DNA of 64,000 nt from Actinomycetota bacterium (GCA_030645495.1 JAUSLV010000027.1:1-64000); one strand, 5' to 3'; shown: positions 1-8,732, counted from the first letter of the stretch. Translations and numbers: made by a program. Notes: generated by a model from the letters alone, not told the origin.

Positions 1-1
1 C

Positions 2-130
2 CAACAGGACCATGTCCTCACGCTCCGCCGCCACGGCGCCAACTGGGCCTTTATCGGCCGCCACCTCGGCGTCACCCGCCAAGCAGCCATCGCGCGCTAC
101 GGCCACTGGGAAGCACCCACACAAAGGTGA
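2..130 (+). CDS. C-terminal end of a small helix-turn-helix protein (5' truncated by window)
   Basis: The frame is open from base 2 to a TGA at 128-130 and encodes 42 residues. They include the segment GANWAFIGRHLGVTRQAAIARY, which has the spacing and hydrophobic pattern of a helix-turn-helix: a first helix, GV at the turn, then TRQAA in the recognition helix. A related motif (SWSEIGAMLGVSKQAAQRKY) ends the small protein at 52583-52855, so this looks like a recurring family in this genome. The start lies outside the window and the overall architecture is unknown. DNA binding is inferred from the motif only. Confidence 0.6.
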   Translation, partial: QQDHVLTLRRHGANWAFIGRHLGVTRQAAIARYGHWEAPTQR

Positions 131-225
131 GGAGAACCACAACCGTTGTCGATTCGCGAATGAGAAGACCGGCCGAAGCGCCCACAACGGCAGATCGGTG
201 CGGCAGCGCCTGGCATGGTGGAACA

Positions 226-597
226 ATGGCGTGGTGGAGTCGATCAATTCAGAGTGCCGTCGCGGGCGACGACATTGCTGCGCTCATCGATGAGTATCAG
301 GCTGGCACATCGCTTTCTGAAGCCTCGGACCGTCTGATGGTCGCCATCGCTGAGCGGTTTCTCGATGGTCGGCTGAGCTACGGCGATGCTGACCAGGCCG
401 CGAATGTGTGGTGGGCGTTGATGTGCCGACCCGGTCACCACCAAACACAGCCGATACCGACCCTCGCCCATGCGATCTTCGACGCGTTCGATCAGGGCGA
501 GTACACCCACGGAGACCACCTCGATCCCGTCGAGCAGTACACCATTCCGCTCCTGCGCTCAGCGCTGGACGAGCCGATCACACGCGGCGGCGACTAG
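226..597 (+). CDS. Hypothetical protein, 123 aa
   Basis: I do not recognise this family. The ATG at 226 is chosen because the region upstream (127-225) codes for an Arg/Thr-rich low-complexity stretch unlike a real N-terminus, while the protein from MAWWSRSIQ onward has a balanced, mostly helical composition. It is soluble and acidic, with no signal peptide or membrane segment. It follows the helix-turn-helix gene by about 95 bp on the same strand, so the two may be cotranscribed. The gene could be real but of unknown role. Confidence 0.5.
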   Translation: MAWWSRSIQSAVAGDDIAALIDEYQAGTSLSEASDRLMVAIAERFLDGRLSYGDADQAANVWWALMCRPGHHQTQPIPTLAHAIFDAFDQGEYTHGDHLDPVEQYTIPLLRSALDEPITRGGD

Positions 598-640
598 AGC
601 CGAATGCCCGAAGCGAGCTGCTTTGTCCAGCGAGCGGAGC

Positions 641-894
641 GGCAGATTCGCGCTGGCTGCGAACGCTCCGGTGTTTGTGGCACGGCACAAACGGACGTTG
701 CGTCTGTGGCGTTCCACAGATCCGGCCGCCGAGCGCAGAAGCCCACTGGCCTCCGGATCTGGGGCTGGATTGTCTCCGTCGCCGGGACAATTTCGGCCAC
801 AGAAGCCCAGGTGGAACAGATCAGCCCCAGATCCGCTACCCCGGCCAGATTGCCCGAAGTATGCGCCTTTCGCACAGATCATCTGATCTGGCCG
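641..894. other. Non-coding block of consecutive stem-loops
   Basis: No convincing gene lies between 598 and 943. At least five inverted repeats follow one another: TTCGC/GCGAA at 647-651/659-663; GTTTGTG/CACAAAC at 673-679/686-692; TCTGTGG/CCACAGA at 703-709/714-720; a 14-bp perfect stem at 754-767/822-835 that encloses a further 8-bp stem at 769-776/784-791; and CGGCCAGAT/ATCTGGCCG at 842-850/886-894, whose loop contains AGATCA/TGATCT. So many perfect stems in 250 bp are unlikely by chance even at high GC. It could be a structured RNA, a composite palindromic repeat, or a decayed element. Overlapping open frames here have no protein-like composition. Confidence 0.6.
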
Positions 895-943
895 CGCCGC
901 CTCCCGCCCGGAGTCTGGCCTGATCGCCGATGCAAAATCGCCT

Positions 944-1549
944 GTGTGGAAGGTGTCTACGATCGACGACGTGGTGACAGGCGAGCATTCGATTCAGCCG
1001 CTGACTGCTGACACGTGGGACGCGTTCGCCGGTCTGGTGGAGCGACACAACGGGATCTTCGGTGGGTGCTGGTGCACGTACTTCCACGACTGTGCCGAAC
1101 GTGGGCCGGGTTACGAGGGCAGCCGAGCGTTCAAGAAACTCCTGGTCGAGGCCGGACAGGCTCATGCGGCGCTGGTGATGGTGGGCGATGAGGCGATCGC
1201 GTGGGCCGAGTACGGCACCCCGGACGAGCTGCCGAACATCCACCACAGCAAGCAGTATCTCGCCGAGGCCGACATCATCCCCGACTACCGCATCACCTGC
1301 ATTTTCGTCGACAAGCGCTACCGCAGGCAGCACTACGCCAAGGTGGCTCTGGCCGGCGCTCTCGGTCTGATCGCAGCGCAAGGTGGCGGCGTGGTGGAGG
1401 GGTACCCGCACGAGATCGGCGAGAAGAGGATGAACAACTCGTTCGTCTACAACGGAACACGCACGATGTACGAGCAAGCCGGCTTCGAGTTCGTGCGCTC
1501 CAAGGGGATGAAGAACACCGTCATGCGCCGCACGATCCAGCCGGCCTGA
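944..1549 (+). CDS. GNAT-family N-acetyltransferase
   Basis: The product has up to 201 aa. The central stretch around residues 120-145 (ITCIFVDKRYRRQHYAKVAL) fits the GNAT acetyl-CoA pyrophosphate-binding segment: a beta strand ending in FVD, then a basic R/Q-rich turn and a helix. The C-terminal YNGTRTMYEQAGFEFVR matches the usual GNAT ending. Substrate unknown. There is no ATG at the 5' end. GTG codons at 944, 953 and 971 are all possible, and none has a strong ribosome site, so the first 10 residues are uncertain. It converges with the lipoprotein gene that ends at 1568. Confidence 0.75.
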   Translation: MWKVSTIDDVVTGEHSIQPLTADTWDAFAGLVERHNGIFGGCWCTYFHDCAERGPGYEGSRAFKKLLVEAGQAHAALVMVGDEAIAWAEYGTPDELPNIHHSKQYLAEADIIPDYRITCIFVDKRYRRQHYAKVALAGALGLIAAQGGGVVEGYPHEIGEKRMNNSFVYNGTRTMYEQAGFEFVRSKGMKNTVMRRTIQPA

Positions 1550-1567
1550 GCCTGCCGGTCGGTTGTC

Positions 1568-2518
1568 TCATTGCCCGATGGCTGAGCGGACGGCCTCGGC
1601 AATGGCGTTCAGCTTCGAGTGGTCATCATTCGGATCCAGTCCGCTGGCGGTCATCCACACGACCACGTCGTCGTACACGGCAACCGCCACGTCGATCTGG
1701 CCCGCGATGTCTGCCGTCTGAACACCGGTCCAGGCGAGGCCGGTATACCGAAGGACTCGAGCATCGGGCAACCCCGACAACGTGAACGTCGTCGTCGCGT
1801 CGGGCGCGAACTGGTCGATGATCGCTGTCGCGTGGCCGAGCGCCGCCTCGGCGTTGTCGTACCTGACAACCGTGATCCGCCCGCCGCCGTAGCTGGCCGT
1901 CGTCCATCCCGACGTCCAGCCCTCGACACCCGCGAAGTCGCTCTGCGCTGTCAATCTATTGCTGTCCTGGATGTCGCCATCGATCTCCGTGGCCACGTGC
2001 TCGACCAGGCCTCGAACGTCGCCCACGTGGGCCGTGTTCGCCGTGAAGGTCTCCGCTGCGAGTTGCTCGCGGACAGCGAAGGACTCCTCGACAGACCACC
2101 CGCACACCTTTGCCGCGCCGTTCTCGGTGACGGTGCCGACCGCAAGCGCGCCGGACACCCCGGTCGCCGTGGCCAAACGAACACGAAACTCATGCTCGTA
2201 CGGAACGCCTTGCGCAGTGGCAAGGCGCACGGGCTGCACCTCGACGATGTCGTGCACCCTCAGCTCGCCGCCCGCGGCGCCCTGCACCTGGCGGACCTGC
2301 GCGAGAAACTGTTCCTTGGAGCCCTCGTCCGTCGACGGAACCTGGGCCGAGGCACATCGCTCGGCCATCGCAGCATCGAAGTCACCCGCCTGGAGTGCGC
2401 TCACGTACCGACGGATCGCCGCCGGACCCGACCGGTCGGTTGCCGCGTCGGAGCAGCCCAAGGTGACCACCAAGCACACACCGACCGCCACCACTCCGCC
2501 CGAACGCACGCCCAGCAC
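1568..2518 (-). CDS. Secreted lipoprotein, sensor-domain-like, 316 aa
   Basis: The N-terminus MLGVRSGGVVAVGVCLVVTLGCSDAATD is a hydrophobic signal ending in a cysteine with a weak lipobox (TLGC), so the protein is probably tethered to the outer face of the membrane. The rest lacks membrane spans. The N-terminal part (about residues 35-130) resembles small actinobacterial lipoprotein or lumazine-binding-like folds. The C-terminal half (ITVVRYDNAEAALGHATAIIDQF and onwards) resembles PknH/sensor-type extracellular domains. Function unknown. It is transcribed away from the acidic repeat gene at 2664. Confidence 0.6.
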   Translation of the reverse strand: MLGVRSGGVVAVGVCLVVTLGCSDAATDRSGPAAIRRYVSALQAGDFDAAMAERCASAQVPSTDEGSKEQFLAQVRQVQGAAGGELRVHDIVEVQPVRLATAQGVPYEHEFRVRLATATGVSGALAVGTVTENGAAKVCGWSVEESFAVREQLAAETFTANTAHVGDVRGLVEHVATEIDGDIQDSNRLTAQSDFAGVEGWTSGWTTASYGGGRITVVRYDNAEAALGHATAIIDQFAPDATTTFTLSGLPDARVLRYTGLAWTGVQTADIAGQIDVAVAVYDDVVVWMTASGLDPNDDHSKLNAIAEAVRSAIGQ

Positions 2519-2663
2519 AATGCCCGCTCACGCGCCCGTTGTCCAGCGACCTCATCGGCCGACGCGGCACCCGGAAAGAAGTTGGCGACGGACCAAACCT
2601 TCTCCGCGGCTGCTGCGTGACTCCTTCAACAACCTGATCGCAACCTTGAAGGAACCACACATC

Positions 2664-3134
2664 ATGAAGCTCCGCACTCACTCCCGCCGCCTCGTCGTCA
2701 TCAGCGCCATCACCGGCGCACTCGCCATCGGCGTCGCCGGTTTCGCTGCCGCCGGCTTCGGCGTCAGCGAAGTGGAAGGCCCCGAGATCGAGCGCCGCGA
2801 GGTGCCGCACGCCGAGGTCGAGACCGAGGTCGAGACCGAGACCGAGGTCGAGGTCGAGACCGAGACCGAGGTCGAGACCGAGACCGAGACCGAGACCGAG
2901 CATGGCATCGAAGTCGAAGTCGAGAGCGAGCACGGCATCGAAGTCGAGAGCGAGCACGGCATCGAACTCGAGGCGCACGACGCCACCGGCGTGCACGACC
3001 TCAACGACGACAACGGCACCGACACCACCACCGGCAACACGATCGACGACGACAACGACGACGACGACAGCACCGACACCACCCTCGACGACAACGGTGG
3101 CAACGACGACAGCGGCAAGAGCGGCAAGGGCTGA
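2664..3134 (+). CDS. Secreted acidic protein with Glu-Val/Glu-Thr repeats
   Basis: The product has 156 aa. A clear signal peptide (MKLRTHSRRLVVISAITGA, then an Ala/Gly-rich segment) is followed by about 70 residues made almost only of V, E and T in alternating dipeptides, then copies of EHGIEVE, and an Asp/Asn/Thr/Gly-rich tail. The ATG at 2664 has GAAGGAA just upstream. The mature protein would be extremely acidic and probably disordered. Binding of cations or a surface role is possible but not shown. The repeats are in-frame hexamers of GAG/GTC/ACC codons, prone to slippage, so length may vary between strains. Confidence 0.65.
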   Translation: MKLRTHSRRLVVISAITGALAIGVAGFAAAGFGVSEVEGPEIERREVPHAEVETEVETETEVEVETETEVETETETETEHGIEVEVESEHGIEVESEHGIELEAHDATGVHDLNDDNGTDTTTGNTIDDDNDDDDSTDTTLDDNGGNDDSGKSGKG

Positions 3135-3180
3135 TCGGCCGGCACTCCACCGGGCGATGCCCACCGTCCATACTGGGCGG

Positions 3181-3837
3181 GTGGTCACCGACTGGAACCC
3201 GGTTCTGCGCAGCGAATTCGCCAAGCCCTACTGGCAACAACTGCAGACGTTCGTGGCGGGCCAGCGGGCCCGCCACAGCGTTTTTCCGCCCGACTCCGAG
3301 GTCTTCGCCGCCCTGCACCTCACGCCGTACGCAGCCACCCGCGTGGTGATCCTCGGGCAAGACCCGTACCACGGGCCCGGGCAGGCACACGGGCTGTGCT
3401 TCTCGGTGCGCGAGGGGGTGGCCATCCCGCCGTCGCTGATGAACATCCACAAGGAGCTGCACACCGACCTCGGCCTGCCGATCCCCCAGCACGGCAACCT
3501 CGAAGCCTGGGCACGCGAGGGCGTGCTACTGCTGAACACCACGCTCACCGTGCGCGCCGGGCAGGCCGCCTCGCACCACGGCCACGGCTGGGAGACGTTC
3601 ACCGACGAGGTGCTGCGGGCGGTGAACGAGAAGCACGAGCGCGTGGTGTTCGTGTTGTGGGGAGCGAACGCGCGCAAGAAGAAGCACCTGATCGACCTCT
3701 CGCGCCATGCGGTGATCGAGTCGGCCCATCCCTCACCGTTGAGTGCCCACAACGGGTTCTTCGGCAGCCGGCCGTTCAGCCGCACGAACGACGCGCTCGT
3801 GCAGGCCGGGCGCCCGCCGATCGACTGGACATTGTGA
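3181..3837 (+). CDS. ung: Uracil-DNA glycosylase, family 1
   Basis: Removes uracil from DNA at the start of base-excision repair. Both family-1 motifs are present: GQDPYHGPGQAHG (catalytic Asp in the water-activating loop) and HPSPLSAHNGFFGS (catalytic His and DNA-intercalation loop). LLLNTTLTVRAGQA and the C-terminal PIDW also match the family. The GTG at 3181 gives 218 aa and aligns the N-terminus (VVTDWNPVL) with the E. coli enzyme. An in-frame ATG at 3157 would add eight residues. It stands alone, following the acidic repeat gene by about 45 bp. Confidence 0.95.
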   Translation: MVTDWNPVLRSEFAKPYWQQLQTFVAGQRARHSVFPPDSEVFAALHLTPYAATRVVILGQDPYHGPGQAHGLCFSVREGVAIPPSLMNIHKELHTDLGLPIPQHGNLEAWAREGVLLLNTTLTVRAGQAASHHGHGWETFTDEVLRAVNEKHERVVFVLWGANARKKKHLIDLSRHAVIESAHPSPLSAHNGFFGSRPFSRTNDALVQAGRPPIDWTL

Positions 3838-3882
3838 GCCCGACTTGTGACCGCCCGCGGAACTCGGCATCATGGCGGCCAC

Positions 3883-4491
3883 ATGTCAGGCACCACGTCG
3901 TCCGCCGGATCCACCGGCACGGGTTCGGGTCACGCCACGCGTCGGCTGGTGGCCCGGTGCCTGCTCGTGGGCCTGCTGATCGTCGCCGCGACAGCGTGCA
4001 AGAGCTCGCGCGACCCTGATCGCGTCACGCCCACCAGCACTACTGCGGTGCCCACCACGTCCACGTCCACCACGTCGACCACCACCACCACGCTGCCACC
4101 CACCACCACGACCACCATCCCGCTCGTCACCACGGGTGCGGTGGTGATGGTCGCGAATGCGTCGACGGCCAACGGCGCGGCCGCATCGCTCACCGAAGAG
4201 CTGCGGGCGCTGGGATTCACGCTCGGCAAGCCCACCAACGGGTTCGGCCCCGAGGCCTCGCTGGCGGAGAGCAAGATCTACGCGGTCGAAGGGGCCGAGA
4301 ACAAGGCCGTGGCCGACTCGGTCAGCCGGGCGATGGGCGGCATTCCCGTGCTGCGCATGCCTGTTCCCGCGTTCATCAGCGGCGGCAGCGCCACGCTCGA
4401 TGGCGCAACGGTGCTGGTGATGTTGGGCAACGACCGCGCCGCCAAGTCGCTGGCCGAGATGGCCGCGATGGCCGCGATGGCCGCGGGCTGA
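3883..4491 (+). CDS. LytR_C-domain lipoprotein
   Basis: The product has 202 aa. Order of parts: short Ser/Gly-rich cytoplasmic start, a signal segment (RRLVARCLLVGLLIVAATAC) that may be lipidated at the cysteine, a Thr/Pro-rich linker (about residues 45-85), then a globular domain with VMVANASTANGAAASLTEELRALGF. That last stretch is the typical start of the LytR_C (VanZ-independent, cell-envelope) domain seen at the end of LytR-CpsA-Psr proteins and in stand-alone actinobacterial lipoproteins. The C-terminus ends in a short slippage-prone repeat of Met-Ala-Ala. Likely envelope role; exact function unknown. Confidence 0.7.
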   Translation: MSGTTSSAGSTGTGSGHATRRLVARCLLVGLLIVAATACKSSRDPDRVTPTSTTAVPTTSTSTTSTTTTTLPPTTTTTIPLVTTGAVVMVANASTANGAAASLTEELRALGFTLGKPTNGFGPEASLAESKIYAVEGAENKAVADSVSRAMGGIPVLRMPVPAFISGGSATLDGATVLVMLGNDRAAKSLAEMAAMAAMAAG

Positions 4492-4492
4492 C

Positions 4493-4966
4493 TCAGCCTT
4501 CGACGACCGCGGCCAACCGCTCGAGCGTCTTGGTCATCGCGTCGATCGTCTTCGAGCGCATCGGGCGCACCATGAACGGCAACTTCTCCTGGCGGATGTC
4601 CCAGCTTTCGCGCACGAGCGTGCCGCCATCTTTCGGGGTGAGTTCGTAGCGCCAGATGCGGCCACCGATGGTGAGGCGCAGCAACCCGATCGACGGGCGC
4701 GGTTGCCAGGCGATCAGCCGGTTCTCGTCGAACTCGACGACGGTGTTCACCATCGAGTAGCCGATGCCCATCTTCATCGACATGCCGAACTTGGAACCCT
4801 TCGCCAACCGCACGGACGGTTCCTGCGCCGCCACCACCGTGCCCGAGCCGTCGATCTCGTGGTGGCGCGTGGGGTCGGCCAGCACGTCGAAGATCGCCGC
4901 CGCCGGAGCGGCGATGAGGCGTTCGACGGTGGCGACGTCGCGGATGGTGTCGGTGGCAGCAGTCAT
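4493..4966 (-). CDS. SRPBCC-family protein (polyketide cyclase/dehydrase-like)
   Basis: The product has 157 aa. VERLIAAPAAAIFDVLADPTRHHEIDGSG is the characteristic N-terminal strand-helix of START/SRPBCC proteins, which form a deep hydrophobic ligand pocket. Ligand and reaction are unknown. The start at 4966 lies seven bases after the stop of the GH3 glycosidase gene, so the two are almost certainly cotranscribed, although no functional link is obvious. Confidence 0.75.
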   Translation of the reverse strand: MTAATDTIRDVATVERLIAAPAAAIFDVLADPTRHHEIDGSGTVVAAQEPSVRLAKGSKFGMSMKMGIGYSMVNTVVEFDENRLIAWQPRPSIGLLRLTIGGRIWRYELTPKDGGTLVRESWDIRQEKLPFMVRPMRSKTIDAMTKTLERLAAVVEG

Positions 4967-4973
4967 GCCGGGC

Positions 4974-7382
4974 TCAACCGGCCACCAGCCCGCCGCATTC
5001 CCGCAGCGCCGCAGACGACAACCCCACGTACACCCGGTGGTCGCCGGCGGGTACCACCCACGAGCGGGTGGCTTCGTGCCACACGCTGAACGCACGGCGG
5101 TCGAGCGTGATCGTGGCGGTGGCCGGCGCGCCGGCCTCGGCGACCACCTTGGCGAACCCGCGCAGGGTGCGCAGCGGCCGGCGGGTGCCGTTGCGGCCCT
5201 CGGGGTCGGCCACCGGCGAGCCGACGTACACCTGCACCACCGTCGCCCCGGCGCGGGCGCCGACGTTGCGCACGGTGACGGTCACCTGCGCACCGTGCTC
5301 GACGTCGCCGGTGATGGTGGCGTCGCCGATCTCCCAGTCGGTGTAGCCCAGGCCGTGGCCGAAGGCGAACACCGGCTCCACACCCATGGCGTCGTACCAG
5401 CGGTGGCCGATCAGCAGGCCCTCGCCGTACACGGCCCGGCCGTCGGTGCCCGGGTAGTGGGCGAACGCCGGGGTGTCGTCCAGGCGCTGCGGCATCGTCA
5501 CCGGCAGGCGGCCACCAGGCTCGGCCACACCGAACAGCATGTCGGCCAGCGCCTCACCGAACTCCTCGCCGGGGAACCACACCTGCAGCACCGCGGCCAC
5601 GTCGGCCAGCCACGGCATCGCCACCGGCGAGCCCGAGTTCACCACCACCACCGTGCGCGGGTTGGCTGCGGCCACCTTGGCCACCAGTTCGTCCTGGCGC
5701 CCGGGCAGGGCCAGCGTGGTGCGGTCTTCGCCTTCGGTCTCCCAGTCGGCGTTCGTGCCCACCACCACGATCGCCACGTCGGCGGCCGCTGCGGCGGCAA
5801 CGGCAGCAACCATCGGGTCGGTGAGTTCGGGCGGCTCGGCGCCCACCAGCAGGCCGCGCACCTGGCCGCGCTCCACCAGGCCCATCTCCACCTCGACGGT
5901 GCGCGCCACCCCCGCCTCGCACGGCACCGTGGCCCGGATCTCGTTGTTGCCCAGCCCGAAGAACGCGCCACCGGTCTGGGGCACACTGAGGTCGACGATC
6001 ACCTCGCCGTCGATGCGCAGCACGCCCGGACCCACGAGCGTGAACCCGATCTGCCAGTCGCCGGTCACCTCGGGCACGAACTCGCCGCGGGCCGTCAGCG
6101 AGAAGTCGGACACGTCGATGCCGGGTGCCGGGCCGTCCATCCACAGGTAGTTCAGGCGGTCGGTGGTCTCGGTGGCGGTGGCGCCGGTGCTGTCGGAGAA
6201 GACCACCGTGAACGAGCCGCGCATCGCGGCCAGCCGCTTGTCGATGTTGCACCCCGGCTGGTGCACCAGGCCGGGCGAGCGGGCCTGCAACGCGGCCAGC
6301 GGCGTCGAGGGCTTGTTGGCGCGCACGCGGGCGCTGCCACCGCCCTGCCCCTGGCCACGGGCAGCGTTGGGGCCCAGCAGGGCGAGCTGCGCAACGGCGG
6401 CGAGCGGCAACAACCTGCCCTCGTTCTTCAGCAGCACCGTGCCGGCGATCGCCGCCCGGCGGATCGTGGCCCGCGTCGCCGGCGAGTCGTCGGTGTGCTC
6501 GGGCCGGTCGTGCTCGCCGGCCCCGGTGAACTGCGCCAACTGCAACAGCCGGCGCACCGATTCGTCGACCCGTGCCTCGGTGGTGCGCCCCTCGCGCACG
6601 GCGGCCAGCAGCGCGTCGCCGCGCTCGCGGGGCGGGCCGGGCATCTCCAGATCGAGGCTCGCTTCCAACGATTCCGCCGCGGTGTGGGTGCCGAACCAGT
6701 CGCTGATCACCGCGCCGTCGAACCCCCACTCGTCGCGCAGCACGCCACGCAACAGCTCCTGGTGCTCGCTGGCGTACACGCCGTTGATCCGGTTGTACGA
6801 GCTCATCAGCGAGCGCACGTTCGCGCCACCCTGCTGCACGGGTTGCACCGCGCGCTCGAACGGCACCAAGTAGGCCTCGCGCAGCGTGGCCGGGTCGAGT
6901 TCGCTGGAAATCGTGTGCCGCTCGAACTCCGTGTCGTTGGCCACGAAGTGCTTGATGCAGCAGGCCACCCGCTGGCTCTGCACGCCACGGATGTACGCCG
7001 CAGCAAGCGTGGCGGTGAGCTGCGGATCTTCGCTGATGCACTCGAAGTTGCGGCCGCCGATGGGGGTTCGGTGCAGGTTGACCGTGGGCGCCAGCAGGAT
7101 GTGCGCGCCCTTCGAGCGGGCTTCGCGGCCCAGCGCCTCGCCCACTTCCTCCACGAGTGCAGGGTCGAACGTGGCGCCCAGCGCAGTGGCGCAGGGGAAC
7201 GATGCCGAGGCCGGGCCGTTCCACTTGGTGCCGCGCACACCCGCCGGCCCATCGCTGCACCTCAGCGCGGGCACGCCGGGCAGAGCGTTCGAGTGCCAGT
7301 TGTCATTGCCGCCCAACAGCGCGACCTTCTGTTCGAGCGTGAGGGTGGCAAGGACGGCGTCGACATCGATCGGCATCACCAC
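4974..7382 (-). CDS. Glycoside hydrolase family 3 beta-glycosidase with PA14 insert
   Basis: The product has 802 aa. The N-terminal TIM barrel carries IKHFVANDTEFERH and the nucleophile region GAVISDWFGTHTAAES (Asp in SDW). The second alpha/beta domain is interrupted at about residues 395-520 by a PA14-like segment (LNYLWMDGPAPGIDVSDFSLTARG, FTLVGPGVLRIDGEVIVD). A fibronectin-III-like domain (VTVTVRNVGARAGATVVQVYV) ends the protein. This is the usual order of KglC/BglB-type GH3 enzymes. No signal peptide is seen, so the enzyme is probably intracellular and acts on imported oligosaccharides or glycosides. It shares an operon with the downstream SRPBCC gene. Confidence 0.92.
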   Translation of the reverse strand: MVMPIDVDAVLATLTLEQKVALLGGNDNWHSNALPGVPALRCSDGPAGVRGTKWNGPASASFPCATALGATFDPALVEEVGEALGREARSKGAHILLAPTVNLHRTPIGGRNFECISEDPQLTATLAAAYIRGVQSQRVACCIKHFVANDTEFERHTISSELDPATLREAYLVPFERAVQPVQQGGANVRSLMSSYNRINGVYASEHQELLRGVLRDEWGFDGAVISDWFGTHTAAESLEASLDLEMPGPPRERGDALLAAVREGRTTEARVDESVRRLLQLAQFTGAGEHDRPEHTDDSPATRATIRRAAIAGTVLLKNEGRLLPLAAVAQLALLGPNAARGQGQGGGSARVRANKPSTPLAALQARSPGLVHQPGCNIDKRLAAMRGSFTVVFSDSTGATATETTDRLNYLWMDGPAPGIDVSDFSLTARGEFVPEVTGDWQIGFTLVGPGVLRIDGEVIVDLSVPQTGGAFFGLGNNEIRATVPCEAGVARTVEVEMGLVERGQVRGLLVGAEPPELTDPMVAAVAAAAAADVAIVVVGTNADWETEGEDRTTLALPGRQDELVAKVAAANPRTVVVVNSGSPVAMPWLADVAAVLQVWFPGEEFGEALADMLFGVAEPGGRLPVTMPQRLDDTPAFAHYPGTDGRAVYGEGLLIGHRWYDAMGVEPVFAFGHGLGYTDWEIGDATITGDVEHGAQVTVTVRNVGARAGATVVQVYVGSPVADPEGRNGTRRPLRTLRGFAKVVAEAGAPATATITLDRRAFSVWHEATRSWVVPAGDHRVYVGLSSAALRECGGLVAG

Positions 7383-7388
7383 AGACTG

Positions 7389-8732
7389 TCAGACGACGGG
7401 TACCTCGAAACCAAGTTCGGCGCCGCCACCGGGTGCATTGCGGGCGAACACCGCGCCACCGTGCGCCTCCACGACCGACTTCACGATCGCCAGGCCGAGG
7501 CCCGAGCCGGGCTTGCTGCGCATCTCGACGGACCGGTAGAAGCGATCGAACAAGTGCGGGATGTCGGCCTCGGTGAGGCCCGGGCCGTGGTCGCGCACGA
7601 TCACCAGACCGTCGACGATCGTCACTTCCACCGGCCCCTCGGGGGCGAACTTGCAGGCGTTGTCGACCAGGTTCTGTATGGCCCGTTCGAGCGCGTTGGG
7701 GCGGCCCTCGATCACGGAATCGTCGGCAGTCACCACTACGTCGCGGCCGAACCGGCGGCGCGAGCGGGCAGCCGCGCGCTCGGCAGCGTCGCCGAGCCGC
7801 ACAGATTGCACCAGCTCGTCGTCGCGACGATCCGTGGCCAGCTCGACCAGCTCGTTCACCAGGTCGGTGAGCTCGCGGGTCTCGCTGTCGAGGTCGGCCA
7901 GCAGCTGCTCGCGAGAGCCCACGTCGAGGCTGCCGAAGCGACGGCGCAGCACCGCCACATTGGTGCGCAAGCTGGTGAGTGGCGTGCGCAGCTCGTGGCT
8001 CGCGTCTTGCACCAGCTGGTGCTGTTCCTGTTTGCTCGTGTGCAGCGCCGACAGCATGCCGCTGAACGCGCGGCCCAACTGCCCGGTTTCGTCGCGACCA
8101 TCGATGGGCACCGCCACGTCCAACCGGCCGGTGCTGGCCACCACTCCGGCGGCGACGGTGAGGCGCGACAACCGGCGAGTCACTTGCCGGGCCACCAGCC
8201 AGCCGAGCAGCGCCGACACGAGCGCCACCAGGGCGACCGCGAGCAGCGTGCTGTCGAGGATGCTCTCCAACGACTCGTGGCTCTCCTCCAGCGAGCGCGC
8301 CAGCTGCACGGCGCCGCCCTCGTAGTTGATCGTGAGCATGCGGTACGGCTCGCCGTCGAGCTGGATGTCATAGCGGGCGCGGGCCTCGGGGTCGGTGCTG
8401 GATGCAACCTCCAGGTCGGCATCGCTGACGGGCAGTTGGCCCGACGGCGGCGCGATCAGCACCACGCCCAGCGAGTCGATGCGCTGCAGCAGCACCTGCT
8501 CGAAGCTGCGCGGGCGGTCGTAGCCGTTGTCGCGCCCGTGGCCGTCGCCGTCGCCGTCGGGGTCGCCGATCGCCGGCCCCTCCTGCATCTGGCGCGCGGC
8601 GTTGTCGAGCGAGTGGTCGACTGCCCCTTCCAGCTGCTGCTTGGTGCTGCGGTACGAGGCAACGCCGATCGCCGCGGTGGCGCACACCGACAGCAGCGTG
8701 AGTGCGAGGACGAGTTTGAGGCGCAGGCTCAC
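7389..8732 (-). CDS. Membrane sensor histidine kinase (MprB/PrrB-like)
   Basis: The product has 447 aa. Order: TM1 (about 6-25), extracellular sensor of about 130 residues, TM2 (about 165-185), HAMP, HisKA with the phosphoacceptor His246 in QDASHELRTP, and an HATPase_c domain with the N box (NLVDNACKF), G1 (DHGPGL), F box (LFDRFYR) and G2 (GSGLGLAIV). The GTG at 8732 overlaps the stop of the response regulator by 4 nt (GTGA), the normal order of a two-component operon. The sensor region contains an Asp/Gly-rich loop at residues 57-69 that could bind a divalent cation. Signal unknown. Confidence 0.93.
   Translation of the reverse strand: MSLRLKLVLALTLLSVCATAAIGVASYRSTKQQLEGAVDHSLDNAARQMQEGPAIGDPDGDGDGHGRDNGYDRPRSFEQVLLQRIDSLGVVLIAPPSGQLPVSDADLEVASSTDPEARARYDIQLDGEPYRMLTINYEGGAVQLARSLEESHESLESILDSTLLAVALVALVSALLGWLVARQVTRRLSRLTVAAGVVASTGRLDVAVPIDGRDETGQLGRAFSGMLSALHTSKQEQHQLVQDASHELRTPLTSLRTNVAVLRRRFGSLDVGSREQLLADLDSETRELTDLVNELVELATDRRDDELVQSVRLGDAAERAAARSRRRFGRDVVVTADDSVIEGRPNALERAIQNLVDNACKFAPEGPVEVTIVDGLVIVRDHGPGLTEADIPHLFDRFYRSVEMRSKPGSGLGLAIVKSVVEAHGGAVFARNAPGGGAELGFEVPVV

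Noticed and set aside
598-943. Overlapping open frames as small genes
   Set aside because: All are dominated by the stem-loop repeats, differ in no consistent codon pattern and lack ribosome sites.
2815-2960. Dense short tandem repeats, possible CRISPR or minisatellite
   Set aside because: The repeats are contiguous codon-scale units within a good signal-peptide gene; there are no unique spacers.
5554-7260. Long minus-strand frame of 568 codons inside the GH3 gene
   Set aside because: It is Arg/Pro/Ala-rich shadow coding in a second frame of the GH3 gene.
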